Assembly: GCF_041260155.1 (NCBI RefSeq) | Contig: NW_027248375.1 | Coordinates: 434,001 to 498,000 of the forward strand | Length of the DNA: 64,000 nucleotides | DNA from: Ptychodera flava | Lineage: Eukaryota; Hemichordata; Enteropneusta; Ptychoderidae | Direction: 5' to 3' | Shown: positions 12,289-24,242 of the stretch, in pieces | How positions within the stretch are numbered: position 1 is the first letter of the stretch | How the letters are laid out: each line of letters opens with the position of its first letter | Notes under the pieces: model-generated | What the model saw: the letters and a program-made list of their open reading frames with translations, nothing else | Databases searched by the model: none | Told to the model about the DNA's origin: nothing | Program-made: the position numbers and the translations under genes

Positions 12289-12324
12289 GACGCTACGTTT
12301 CGAGGACAGAGTTCTCTTCATCAG
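12289..12324 (-). ncRNA. Hammerhead-ribozyme-like core
   Basis: On the minus strand, CTGATGA (12324-12318) is followed by 16 bases and then GAAACGTAGCGTC (12301-12289). This matches the order of a hammerhead: CUGAUGA, stem II, GAAA, then a 3 bp stem III (ACG/CGU around UAG) ending in the cleavage triplet GUC. Stem II is weak and stem I does not pair immediately next to the core, so this copy may be inactive. Hammerheads of this kind are known in Penelope-like retroelements. A reverse transcriptase fragment possibly of that group lies at 20.6-21.3 kb. Confidence 0.4.
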
Positions 12325-12506
12325 TCGCTTAAATTTATTTAAGTTTGGTGATTTGTTATATGTGTTACGACGTTGTTCCAAATGACTGAAATTTGTTCTT
12401 CAAGTACGGAAGTAGAATGTCTACGATTAGTCTGATCACCGAGGTAAAAAGCTATGTGTTTGTTTATGCTCATGTGATTCGGAGTTCGGCTATTGTTAAT
12501 ATTAAT

Positions 12507-12722
12507 GGGTTCTTTTAAAGCGCAATTATCCAAAAATTGTGCTTAAGGCGCTTTACAATTATTATTACCCTGATCACTGGACTTTATTACAACCACTGTC
12601 CTACCAGGTACTCATTACTCCTGGCTGGGAGCAATGAGGAATAAAGTGCCTTGCTAAACGACACGGCACTCTTCATCCTGAGATCGTGTGTCCAATGCTC
12701 TAGCCACTAGCCAATGATGCCT
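12507..12722 (-). mobile_element. tRNA-derived SINE, copy 2
   Basis: It shares with copy 1, on the same strand, the head (CATCATTGGCTAGTGGCTAGAGCA), the body block near GGCACTTTATTCCTC and the tail TTGTAAAGCGCCTTAAG. It is shorter, with internal deletions and a damaged B box, so it is older or partly deleted. Confidence 0.7.
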
Positions 12723-12729
12723 GGCCATT

Positions 12730-15700
12730 GTGGCTTTTGTAAATTTTGGCATTTATAAATGTGCCGCTCATATTTCGGTTTCTCTTTCATTCTTCTTGGT
12801 ATATATTGTTTCTCTGGTGGCGTATTCTATTACACTCCTTTTGTATCGTCGATATTGCAGTTTTCGCAACATCGTTTTACTTTCTGTGTAAAATCGGCCT
12901 TTTAGCTCCTTGGTTGTTGTATGTTCTCATGTACCGTATTGTTTCACCTTAAGCAAGGTCCGTTGGTGTTGCTGTAGGGTGGCATAAGTTTCTGTGTGAG
13001 AACAGGAATATATATGTTCTTGGTTTTGTGTCTCGCTGTCGAAAATGTTCCCTTTAGTAGGATCCACTTTGTTGATGTTTGATATGAATTAATTTAGCTC
13101 ATTTTGAGTTTCAATGAAAATTAAAAATAATTGTCTCTGAATCTCAGCAAGTTTGATATTTTCTGTGCCAATGTAAATACCTCTGCAAGATAACACAAAA
13201 ATACAGTATTGACTACCTATTATCAAACTTATCCCTATATTTCAACACATAGAGCATAAAAATGTCGTCTTTAACTCCTGTCATATGAATTTGGAGTGTT
13301 CTTGACCAAATCTATCATCATTGCATTAAAGTGCATGAAAGACAAAGAAATGACAATACCCCTACATTGTCTCATATATGTTTATCACGGGTCTGATCAA
13401 TTGGTTTACGGTTGTACTAAGAAAAACAAAAATGCCATACACATCGGCCTATAATATCAACATCACGGACGTCTCTTGCACATTGTGAGCTCAAATAAAA
13501 TGAAATTGCTGACAACAAACACTAAATCTTAAATGATTGTAAAAAATCATCAAAGGGACATTAGTTAGTCCATCTCTTCCTACCTCCGTGGTTAGTCACA
13601 CGACTTATTACCTCGACATATGTGGGTTGCTTCAGTCGTTGAGTTTCAGCGTAGTGTCCACACGGAAGGCTTCCTGTTTATAGACGTGTTTATTTCCTGT
13701 GTATTCCTGAGCTTAGTCACGTCCTTTTTTCTTCTATGATACAGTCACTCATCGGATTAATCTGGTGTTAATTGCAACTTATACATCATAATGAAGGTTT
13801 GTGCCCAGGCAGTCTACGGTTCACATCGTGCAGACGGTGACGGTACGCAATCTTCTTCCAAATGTGTTATTGATCGTCGGTAATCTGAACTACTGCGGTC
13901 ACTGACATCATGGTATTTGGCAATGTAAACTACAGCTTTGGTAAAGTTGGGCAGTGTTGTTGCCTGGAATTTTTAGATAAGGGACACTGTGTCCCACTAC
14001 CATTTATTTTTGGGAACATTTTGTACATTTTGGGGAAATCAAGCAGTTGCCAATAAAATTTTGTATTGTTTCGTAACGCATTAGTTTCACTGAACAAAAT
14101 TCAAGCTACCGCGTCGCTATGCTTGAATTTCAGGCTACTGAAGCAGTATACAATATCTGCCTCAAATCAGAGCTCAGACGGACTACAGTCAAGCAAATTA
14201 TGATTTTAAGTGCAGCGTATTACTTACTTTTAATCATATGGCTAGCTCCGAAAGTACGTTGTGTAAGCTTCACAGTAATTATGAAAAATAAGGATCATCG
14301 CCAGACTACACCCATCACAGTCGACTCACGAGTGCGCCCCAGGTAACTGGCATTACGCAAGAGTGCCGGACAACGGGTTCCGTTTTGGGGACATTGTTGC
14401 AAGGGCGCGGCAACACTGATCGGGGAATATAGTTTGTAAACCACGATTTCGATATACTAATGTATGAGACGACTGGTCATACGTGCCTCTCTTGTTTGAT
14501 AAGGCAACAGTATGGGAGGTCAACCCAGAAATCCTGTACGAAATCCTTTCTGTACGAAAGTTCACAAAGGGAGGGCGCACTACATACTGCATACGTTATA
14601 ATTACCACTGAAGCGTCATGACTCACATGCACAGAATGGGGAAGTGTAGGGGTGACAGTAGAGAACAAGAAAAATAAGTCGTAGCAGTATTATTTATTCT
14701 TTCTTATATTTTTATGGGCCATATCTAACTGCGATTTTATTTCACACATTAATTTTCACTGCATAAAAACCCTATAATACTTACTGTATTAACATGGATT
14801 ATTGCATGTATTTTAGCTGAAGAGTGCATATACAGATGAATATAGTCAAGAATCCATTTTTTGTATTCAGCAAGCCTGTATTCATGTGGATTCGTGTGAA
14901 TTCACGTGTATTATACTATAATACAGGCAACTTATATATGTGAATTTATCTGAATTATTGGGTTTTCATGCAGTGTTTGTCAAAGTGTGTGTCACACGGT
15001 CTTCAGGTATTCCCCTATTCCCGGGTATCTTTCTTATCCATCCTTCACAATAGTGTACAGAATCTGAATGGCCAAATAGATCTGAAAAGGAACGTTTGAC
15101 ATCGGAAATTATCAACAAAATGGTCATTGGTAGATATTTGTTTTTCCGGTCTTCAAATTGTTATTGAACTTTTTTTCATGTTAACTTATAAGATAAAGCA
15201 AGTACAGCATACTAATGACCAATCGGATAAGAGAATATAGCTTAATGGTAAAGACATGTAAATGACAGATTAATCGTGTCAATTGTTTCTACAGCGTCAA
15301 CAGGCACCAATATAACATTAAATGATATATTGATAAAACAATATTGCAGGTCGTATTTGAAATATCCATGGAAAATTTAAGATATAATTTATATTTTCAT
15401 TTGTTACTAAAAATACACAGCAGTACGCGTGTTTGGTTGAAATTGATAATACATTCAGAACCTTAATGATATTTTAATACATTTTCACTCTTTGATATAA
15501 CATTGGTCAATTTCATTAGAATCTAATGTTCTATTTATATGGAATAAATACAATCATTTAAACTTTATCATAGACAGATTCATCTCTATCAATAACACCA
15601 ACTTGAATGCACGGGCCATTATTTGTCATTCCTTTACAGAATCTATACAGTTACGCTATCAAAAAACCTCAAGATTCTTGTAGTTCGTGAGCCGGACCTG

Positions 15701-16180
15701 TTGATGGTACCATTTTGAGGGAACATTCCCTCATACATTTTCTAAAAGTCCGAAATCTTAAGTTTCTAAAAATCTTTGCTAGAGAGGTCGCAGAAGTAGC
15801 TTTCTCCTTTAAATGTTGTTGTCATGGCAACCATACTCAAATCCTAAAATTTAAGAATATTCTATAAAACTAATTATCTACAGGACGGCAAAATATATTT
15901 ACATGATTTCAAGACAGACTGTAGTACCTCATATCATGTCCTTTCAGGTTACTACATGACCTTGAACATTCTTGGTCAAAGTCAATGGGTAATGCCCATA
16001 ACATCTTAAAATTTCTGATTAATACAACTATTTTACTGCTATAATAACATTAAAGAAAATTATAGAAACTCGGAAACGTAATTGATAATAGCCACAAATG
16101 TGTGCTTTTTGAAAATTGTTACATTTTGTATCAAGGATGTTGTTAGTAGTGGATAATTGCCACAAGCAATCAGTTTGTTT
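12730..16180. other. Unassigned AT-rich stretch
   Basis: No protein similarity, long frame or clear repeat is visible. Short frames at 12746-12952, 14119-14346 and 14353-14592 have no recognisable product. Confidence 0.4.
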
Positions 16181-17815
16181 TCAACAAGTCATCGTTGATG
16201 ACACAGTCCCCACTTGTCCATTTTGCTATAATCTTTGGTGTCTAGGTAGCTGTGGTCTAGGTAGCTGTGGAATGACATTGATGCAACAGGCACATCAGGC
16301 CTGTGACTTGCATAATAAAGTAATCTGAGGAACGTTCAATAAATGACTCATCTCTGCCGGTAATGACCACTCAAGGAACTTTTGATTACATCACACATAA
16401 CGATGCCCTTACTGCCTCCAGTGTCATGATGGCACATACTATACACATGGTTTGGTGGAATTTTCGAAATGGTATGGGATCGGGTATGTTGTTGTAATCA
16501 GCCATTTCGGATCATATAATGAAACAAATTAATGTGCACAAGAATGCAGCCATAGTATTTTATCTTCCTATCACGTTTGAACAAAATCAGTCCATCGAGG
16601 GACAGTGACCTATGTTTATGTTTCAAAGACATAAAAAAATCACACCAAAATTGTAATCAAATGGCTGTGTATTGACCATATGGATCATAGCACAAAATTA
16701 GTAGACATGCATATGTATGCCTACTTTATCTTTGTACCAAGTCTCAACAACATTGGTTAAAGAATATTTGCATATGATTAAGCCTCAAAGACATGAAAAA
16801 ATCCAAAAATGACCATCTGACAGCGATATTGGAAAAAAAATGACAATCTGGCAGCCATATTGGAACATGTCACGAAGTAAATTGACATGTATATGTATGC
16901 CATAGTGCTTGATCTTTATGCCAAGTTTGGACAAAATGGGTGTAATGACCTTTGAATTACGATTCAAAGACATGCAAAATTCCAACAAAATGGCAGTTCT
17001 GCAGCCATATTGGATCCTATCGCAAGCTTAATTGATACATGCATATGTATGCCATTGTGCTTTGCCTTTGTGCCAAGTTTGAACCAAATCGGTTCAAGGA
17101 TGTTTGAGTTATGGTTCAAAGACATGAAAAAATCGCAAAAAAATGGCCGCCTGTCGGCCATATTGGATCATATCACGAATAAATTGGTGTTCATATGAAG
17201 GACATAATGTTTTGCTTTTGTGCCAAATTTGAACAGAATCGGTTCAAGGATGTCTGAGTTATGGTTCAAAGACATGAAAAATCGCAACAAAATGGCCGCC
17301 TCACGCCCATATTGGATCGTATCGCAATATAATTTGACATGCATATGTAGGACATAGTGTTATGCCTTTGTGTCAAGTTTGAACAGAATCGGTTCAAGGA
17401 TCTTTGAGTTATGGTTAAAAGACACGAAAAATCGCAAACAAAATGGCCGCATGCATATGTAGGCCATAGTGTTATACCTTGTGGCAAGTTTGAACAGAAT
17501 CTGTTCAAGGATGTCTGAGTTATAGTCCAAAGACATGAAAAATTGCAACAAAATGGCCGCCACGCGCCCATATTGAAACATATCGCGAAATAATTTGACA
17601 TGGAAAAGAAAGCCATAGTGTTATGCCTTTGTGCCAAGTTTGAGCAGAATGTGCTCAAGGATGTCTGAGTTATGGTCCAAAGACATGAAAATCGCAATAA
17701 AATGGCCGCCTCGCGCCCATATTGGATCGTATCACAAAATAAATCAATGTGCATCTGTAGGTCATAGTGCTATGCCTTTGTGCCAAGTTTGAACAAAATA
17801 TTAATCATTAAGTTT
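16180..17815 (+). repeat. 150 bp tandem-array element, copy A
   Basis: It opens near 16184 with AAGTCATCGTTGATGAC...CAGTCCCC, the same opening that precedes the array at 39.6 kb. It includes a 15 bp direct duplication of CTAGGTAGCTGTGG near 16242-16271. From about 16610 units of about 150 bp repeat: ACATGAAAAAATCGCAA, AAAATGGCCGCC, CCATATTGGATC, TTTGTGCCAAGTTTGAAC, GAGTTATGG. One unit at about 17440 carries a 40 bp deletion. The array stops after GAACAAAAT at about 17800 without the terminal hairpin seen in copy B. Confidence 0.8.
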
Positions 17816-17869
17816 TGAAGTAAGGGGCCGGAATGGAAAGTAGGTGGCTTGCAGCTGCCATGACCACAA

Positions 17870-17935
17870 AGCGGTCGTCGTCGGGGGAGGGTACGGGAGG
17901 GGGTGTTCTCCCTCCCGGCGAAGGCCGGAAATCCT
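17870..17935. repeat. G-rich inverted repeat after the array
   Basis: The words GGGAGGGGGTG and CTCCCTCCCGGCGAAGGCCGG sit within 60 bases and could fold. It may be the damaged end of the array element or of an adjoining repeat. Confidence 0.35.
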
Positions 17936-18336
17936 GAAAAATGAGCTAAAATTCACTTTTTACAGCTCACAGTCACTTGAATTTTTAGTATTTTCAGGAG
18001 AATTGTCAGCAGTGTTCAAGGGTAATTTGTGTTCATATCATAAAAGCGATTTTACCTTGGAGATTAAGCCTAAATATGATAATTCATAATTAAAAATGAT
18101 AAAATGTGGTAATGTTAACGATGTTTGAACAAAGAAAACTGAAGTCTTTAGAACCTCTATGATTTTAGGAGGTAAACTATAATAATTCACTATAAGTAAT
18201 GATATAAATTTGATATGTAGATGATATTATACAGTGTTACATCTAGACAGTGGGATAGGGGATTCCCCCTATGTTGAAATGTTGGCAACCCCAATTAATT
18301 TGTCAAGGGGGACCACTCCCCCAATGAAATGGTGCC

Positions 18337-18448
18337 AGTCACACCTTAGAGGTACAAGTAGAACACATGAACTGGTGAAATGCCCTCGAAATTTTCTGGT
18401 AAAGGGGAAAATCCCCCTTTTTGATGCCATCCTGGATGAAACACTTAT
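18337..18448 (+). repeat. Dispersed 110 bp repeat, copy 1
   Basis: It shares GTACAAGTAGAACACATGAA, GTAAAGGGGAAAATC and TGATGCCATCCTGGATGA with 48380-48500 in the same orientation. No function is visible. Confidence 0.65.
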
Positions 18449-18449
18449 A

Positions 18450-20560
18450 TTTTAAGCACAGTAAATGAGAAACTTTCATAAATGTATAATGTTATGCTTA
18501 AAATTAAGAACCCTGATGTTTGGTATGAAAATCTGTAGATGAAGAACTTTTATACCACTGGGGAGGTAAAAAGGATAATTTATATAACACTAATGATAAA
18601 AATGACAATTATTACCATATTTCGCAAATAGAAACAAAGACCCTCAAGGTTATTTGACTATATGGGTATGCAAAGTAAGAACCTTGATATAGGATATGAA
18701 AATTTGTACGTTCAGAAGCTCACATTTGGATTTAACCTGACGATCGTTTTTTAAGTGAGTTCGAAGATCTGATCGTATTTTAACCACTCTGGGCAACGTT
18801 CTTATTGGCGTTGATAGACCGAAAAACAGTACATATCATACGTCCAGCTGGTTATATACCTTCACATTTACGCCTACCGCAGTCACAGAGCAATATCACG
18901 CACGTCGGCTTACTAAAATTCGAACTGTAATCGGGAAGTTTTTTCGTGAAAATAAATCTTGTCATTGCCTTCGAAAACGTAAATCCACGTAAATCCTTCT
19001 TTTGTTTCTTGGTGCATTTCAAAACCGAAGATCGTACAGCGGAGCTTGATCTTGCGATCGCTTCCGTCTTCATTTGTTCATTAACCATTTTGAGTTGAGC
19101 TAATGACGGCCAACAGGTGTATTATGCACGTTTTCACTTGCGTATATAAAGGTCACCACATAGGAAACAGCGATTCAGGTAGCCAATAGAATTGTCCGTT
19201 GCAATTCCGATTTTTATTGAGGCAGTATACGCAAGACCTTGCTGCATTGTAGTACAAGGGGATCGTAGTAGTCGCTCGTCTTCTAAATTTTGTTTCACAT
19301 AAAAGCCGTTGAAAAGTTTGATTACACAGCTTGTGAAACTTGCGCGTATAATTTTAGAAGGTAAAAAATATTTTAGCTATGAAAGAGTTCAAATTTTCCG
19401 AAAAAGTAGCCGGCGAAATCGTGAGAGTAACCGATCAATTTCGCCGGCTGCCGGCTCTTAATGAAACCCCTGTCAAGTGGCGATTTCTTCTCGGAAATGC
19501 ACATAAATATTATCTGTTTTATCACAAAGTCCCGCCATGCACGTCTGAGACGTTTTCAAGCAAAAAGTGAAATGAATGTCAACAAACGTTCTCTCGTATG
19601 TGTGATAAATGATACATGTGGCCTCTACTTAAATTTTGACCATATTAGCCTATCTGATGATGTCAAAGTCAATGAAAGAATAAAAGTCATATATAGAATA
19701 AATGTTGATTTATTTGGTCAAAAATATATGTTTTACATGAAATATTATTTTATGGTAACGTGTTTTTGATATCATAGTTATAATTATTAGTAACTTCAAC
19801 AAGTTTATATTTAGCTGACAGCATGCAGTTATTAGCTACAGCTATATGTATTGGCAAATGGCGTATATGTCAGGAACCTAGATAAAACATGGAATGTAAA
19901 TATTTGCAAGAGAGTGCAACTTCGAATTACGTCATGCCTGGTAAGTGGAGTAAGGTGTATTCCAGTATGTGAACTTCTTACATTTGGAAACATGGTTGAG
20001 CTTGAAGAACAGGTCTTAGGTTACAGTTATTTCAGGGACGTAACAAATGTAGACGATGATGATAGTGATGATGACGATGATAGTGGATAAGACAACAATA
20101 ATGACTATAGATGTAAAGATTGTTATCTAGAAATTATAACGATTTCTTATGAAATGCTACCATGGGCGCAGCCATCCTGGATCTTTGTTTACTTCCGGTC
20201 GGCTCTTCGGGACACTCGTACTTCTACGGAACTCATCTGAAGTCTTCCTCTATATTCAAACTCCGCTCATCGACAAAATTCAGTGGAACAATCACAAATA
20301 ATGTTCTCATGACAATCTCAGACATCTGACTGAACTCATAGACTGAATAAAGTTCGCAGTTAACATACAATTTGCTGCAGAAAGATCCGTTTTCAACTTG
20401 TGGTGACACTATCATCTCTGCGAGCTTCGTGCAGCGCTAGCCCTGCGTACCGTGCTGTGTGCTCCAAATGTTACGTGGCCCATGTGGTGGCAAGGTCATG
20501 TAAAATTGTATGAAAAGATACAGGATGAATCACTGTAATAAGTCAAAGCCAGGAATGCTG
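18450..20560. other. Unassigned stretch with a GAT microsatellite
   Basis: No gene is recognised. A (GATGAT/GACGAT)n run at about 20052-20086 gives an Asp-rich tail to the frame at 19851-20090, which is probably not coding. Confidence 0.4.
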
Positions 20561-20567
20561 CCGTTAA

Positions 20568-21350
20568 TCATTGAGTGACCGAGGTGTCATATTTGGCCAC
20601 AATGTCGTCATATCGACCATAGAACTTTTTGAAAGTCCTAACGAGTCTTTTTGTTGTGTATCCCTGTCTCACTAATTTTGATGTCAATGAGCTGTGTCTC
20701 AGTTGAAAATCAGCGTAGGAATCACAAGCCCTACAATATCTGAGAAGTTGAGACACGTACACACCATAAGCAGGTGCAGATGGAATATTACTTGATAAGT
20801 GGGGATAATTTATGATTTCAAAATCGAAATCATCCCTTTTGTCATACAGCTTAGTGTGTAGCCCATTAGTACCCACTTGTAGGAAAAGATCAAGATATGA
20901 AGCAGAGTTCCTACCCTCTGTTGTTTCTTTGATTTCCAATCATCAGGGTAAATATCATGCAAGTAATTTGATATGTCTGGATTGTCTAGACTAATCAGAT
21001 CATCAATATATCTGTGCGTGTTGTTAAAACGCCTTGCAAGTTTTTTAGACCCTACTTTCTGGAACTCTGCTTCATATGAATACAGAAATAAGTCTGCAAG
21101 AAGGGGTGCACAATTTGTTACCCATTGGTATGCCGATAGATTGTTGAAATGTCATACCGCCAAACTTAACAAGTATGCTGTCGATTAAGAATTAAGCATT
21201 TTAATTATTTCTTCATCTGTGTATTTGTGCTGGGCATCCATGTTGTTACTGAAATAACCTGATCTATGTTTGATGGTAATGTATTGGTAACTTCTACTGC
21301 CATCTTTATGAATTATTTCTTTTAAATATAAAACTAGCTTAATCTGTGTA
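20568..21350 (-). pseudogene. Reverse transcriptase fragment with YIDD motif, possibly Penelope-like
   Basis: Read downwards on the minus strand, blocks from several frames line up: KYTDEEIIKML near 21200; LLADLFLYSYEAEFQKVGSK near 21060-21120; the catalytic RYIDD at about 20999-21013; then one frame (20939-20568) with ASYLDLF, KLYDKRDDFDFEI, PAYGVYVSQLLRY and FKKFYGRYDDIVAKYD. I know this block order from a widespread animal reverse transcriptase family with long C-terminal sequence after the active site. I think it is Penelope-like, but that is from memory. The N-terminal half is missing and frameshifts separate the blocks, so it is a dead fragment. Confidence 0.75.
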
Positions 21351-21860
21351 TTTATTAACTCCTGATTATTGATATTAATGTACCTGATCAGACTAGGGTG
21401 GTTACCGGTGCATGTGTGAGCAAAAAATTGCTTTAAAATTTCGCCGAAATGTTGATTCACTATCTTGTCAGAGGAAACTATAAATAATTGTTTATCCAAT
21501 ACAGAACTAGTTAAATCTGTGTTTTTATGTACGCGTAATTATTGATATTAATGTACTTGATTAGACTAGGGTGGTTACAAGTGGATGTTTGTGCTAGACA
21601 TTTGATTTTGGAATGTCACCGAAATGTTGATTGACTATCTTGTCTAAGAGGAAACTATGAATAATTTTTTCCAGTACAAAACTAGTTAAATCTCTGTATT
21701 TATGTACTCTTGATTATTGATATTAGTGTTCTTGATTGGACTAAGGCGATTACAAGTTAACGTGTGTGTAAAATTTGATTTTGGAATTTCACCAAAAATG
21801 GTGATTCTCTATACATTGTTGTATGTGAGCAAACTTTGAATATTTTTTGCAATACAAAAC
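21340..21860. repeat. Three tandem units of about 175 bp
   Basis: ATTGATATTA starts near 21368, 21541 and 21717. Each unit continues with GACTAGGGTGGTTAC (or a variant), CACCGAAATGTTGATT and GAGGAAACTATGAATAATT. The first unit overlaps the upstream end of the frame at 21185-21499, so the retroelement is cut off by, or fused to, this array. Confidence 0.75.
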
Positions 21861-21863
21861 AAG

Positions 21864-22100
21864 CGTTCGGCGCACCTAGCAACGTTATTCGGCGAATCCG
21901 GCGTTCTTCTCCCTACCGGTTTACCTTCTAATACTATTTTGTACGTACCCGTTCTATGATGTCTCGCTATTTATCCAAAGTACTACCGTTCGGCAGGTTT
22001 TTGTGTACCAATTACGGGCTACTCACTGAATGGGACGCCATGTTTGAAAGGGATGACGTAACATTCTCGCACATCCACGTTCCTATCCTATTAGCAAATG
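21864..22100 (+). repeat. 235 bp inverted repeat, left arm
   Basis: Its reverse complement matches about 26566-26793, by eye at roughly 85-90% over the full length, including CGTTCGGCGC...CCTAGCAACGTTATTCGGCG at the outer end and GGGACGCCA...CCTTTCAAA near the inner end. The two arms face each other across 4.5 kb, as would the ends of one large transposon. Flanking bases do not show a convincing target duplication. Confidence 0.75.
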
Positions 22101-22165
22101 TAACATTTACGTTGTAGGTGTATACTACGCTGGTTCTTTCAGTTTTTATTATACACATATTGACT

Positions 22166-22324
22166 GTCCATGTGGGCAACAGCATACGTCTTTAACCCCT
22201 TGGGCCTGTGAGTCACCCCAAAAACAGACTGTTTCCCAAGGTCGAAGGCCTCTGGAAACAGTCTGTTTTTGGGGTGACTCACAGGCCCGAGGGGTTAAAG
22301 ACGCATGCTGTTGTCCTCATGGCC
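22166..22324. repeat. Long hairpin, about 71 bp arms
   Basis: The left arm (22166-22236) and right arm (22254-22324) are near-perfect complements around a 17-base loop. The inner 60 bp differ at only two positions. The core AACAGTCTGTTTTTGGGG with GAGTCACAGGCCC is GC-richer than its surroundings. It resembles a foldback MITE. The open frame at 22208-22474 is a by-product. Confidence 0.8.
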
Positions 22325-23018
22325 ATTCAATACGTGTTTTATAGCACACCTCATCCGCAGTCATGCATAAGAACGTACCATACACAGAACTTGTCGCATG
22401 TAATTGTTGGAGTAGTTCAGTACGAAAAAGTTTTTCCCAACAGTATCACAATACTTCTGCAGAACGTTCAATGAATCTTTGATTATAGTTTTCGTCCGTT
22501 TCAAGTCCTTGTTTAAAATCAGAGCATTCGATTCTTCTTCAGAAATTAGGATAAACCTAAAAATTTCTCGACTATCGTTCTATCAGCCGCAGACAACATC
22601 TTTGTTTACATTCCGGTCGGCGCATGCGTCAATGTCGTTTTTCACGTCAGCGGGCATAATTTTTTTGGTACTGATGCCTGGCAGGCAACAGTTCCAACAA
22701 ATGATGCCCGATGACGTCGTTTACGTGGATCAGCACAAAAAGAACGCATCCCACGTGACTATCAATTGTCGAATTAGAATACAGTCTGTGTTATAAATTA
22801 AACTACTGACCGGCCGAACTACGAAATAATTTATGTAAAATGAAGACGATTGACATAGTGTGATATTTTTTATGAACAAAATTACAGAGAGATGTTATAA
22901 TGTGTAAATGCGTATGTGCATGTTATTCATGAAAGTGATTGTAAATGATTATATTATATCATGCTACCATGCGCCATTCTGATTGGACGAGAGCTCATTC
23001 CACCGATGCTAAAATACT

Positions 23019-23046
23019 GTTTTAGCACTGATAGCAGTGCTAAAAC
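23019..23046. repeat. 12 bp hairpin
   Basis: GTTTTAGCACTG and CAGTGCTAAAAC pair exactly around ATAG. Confidence 0.55.
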
Positions 23047-24102
23047 GGGCCCCTAAACCAGCATTTTCGAAAATTGCCCGGTCAGTGCATTTGAACGTAC
23101 CTATCTAAACCATAGACCCTCGAGAAAGACCGAAACAGTCCACTTTGTTTCAAAGACTGAAGACCGAATTTTGATACACCGATAAAGTGTGGGTCTGTAA
23201 CTCACCTCTTGGTGTAAATAAGTTGGGATCGATGATGAAAGACATCTCTGAAGCAGCACGTTTGGGGTATGATGCAAACAAATATTAGGGCGACAGCGCA
23301 CCGTGCACTTTGCGGGAGTCGAGACGCGATATATCCTAGTACCGCTCTTTAAAATGAAGATAGTATTCGTTCATACACAAATAAATTGACACTTCCTCAC
23401 AGTAACGGTATGTCAGATATTATTTACCAAAGTTTGGGCTATAACAGATCAGGATGTCCTAACAATGTAGACAAAGAAGTTCAAAATAACCATGGGATGA
23501 CTCCTGGCGACTGCGACGATATTTGACATCAAATGCAACGAGCAGTGTCGGCGTCCAGCTCTCCCTGCATCGGGCAACACACTCAGAATCTGCACAACTG
23601 TTCATCACAGTTGCAGTCATCGCAAGTCTGGATTATTTTAAAACTGCTTGTTTTCAACGTCCAAATTATCATCAAAAATAGATCCTGTAACTTCACCCAT
23701 CACTGAATGTCGCGACGGTATGCGGTACAGAATGAGACAAATCTATTTTCAGTATGCCAAAAAAGCCAGGACTTTGTTCTTATGTAAATTTACGAAACAA
23801 ATTGTTACTTTTTCTTTTGATTTGAACTCTTGACCCATTTTCTGTGTGAGTGCAGCAGGTATTTTTGACAAGTATCGTTCGTGTTGCATGCGAATAAAAT
23901 GCAATGTCGATATGGACGTAATGCGTATTTATCGTAGGATACTGTGTGCCTGTACGGAATCCCAACTTATAAAAATGCACGGTCACGGGCGAAGAATTTC
24001 CGACGTTCGATCTCTCGGACGTCCGTTTTCTGCATTTGGCGCTTAGAATGATGAAAAATACCCAAGTAAGACAAAAATACACGCGAGTTGATATAATATA
24101 AT

Positions 24103-24242
24103 AGCAATAACCCCCTTCGCAGTCGGTATACACTCGATTTTGGTACAATTCGCTCCATATAGCACTCGCCTATCGGCTCGTGCTATATGTCGCGCATTGT
24201 ACCAAATCTCGTGTATACTCTCCTGCGGCGGGGGTTATTGCT
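24103..24242. repeat. 140 bp palindrome (foldback MITE-like)
   Basis: The outer words AGCAATAACCCCC (from about 24103) and GGGGGTTATTGCT (ending about 24242) are complements. The arms of about 65 bp pair nearly throughout, including TATACACTCG against CGTGTATAC, TTTGGTACAA against TTGTACCAAA, and CATATAGCACTCG against CTCGTGCTATATG. The central loop is about 8 bases. Confidence 0.75.

Noticed and set aside
17266..17754. 162-codon frame on the minus strand
   Set aside because: It lies wholly in the 150 bp array and encodes only array repeats.
19851..20090. 79-codon frame with an acidic tail
   Set aside because: The acidic tail is a GAT/GAC microsatellite; the rest shows no similarity.
22208..22474. 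88-codon frame over the 22.2 kb hairpin
   Set aside because: Starts within the hairpin arm and has no motif.
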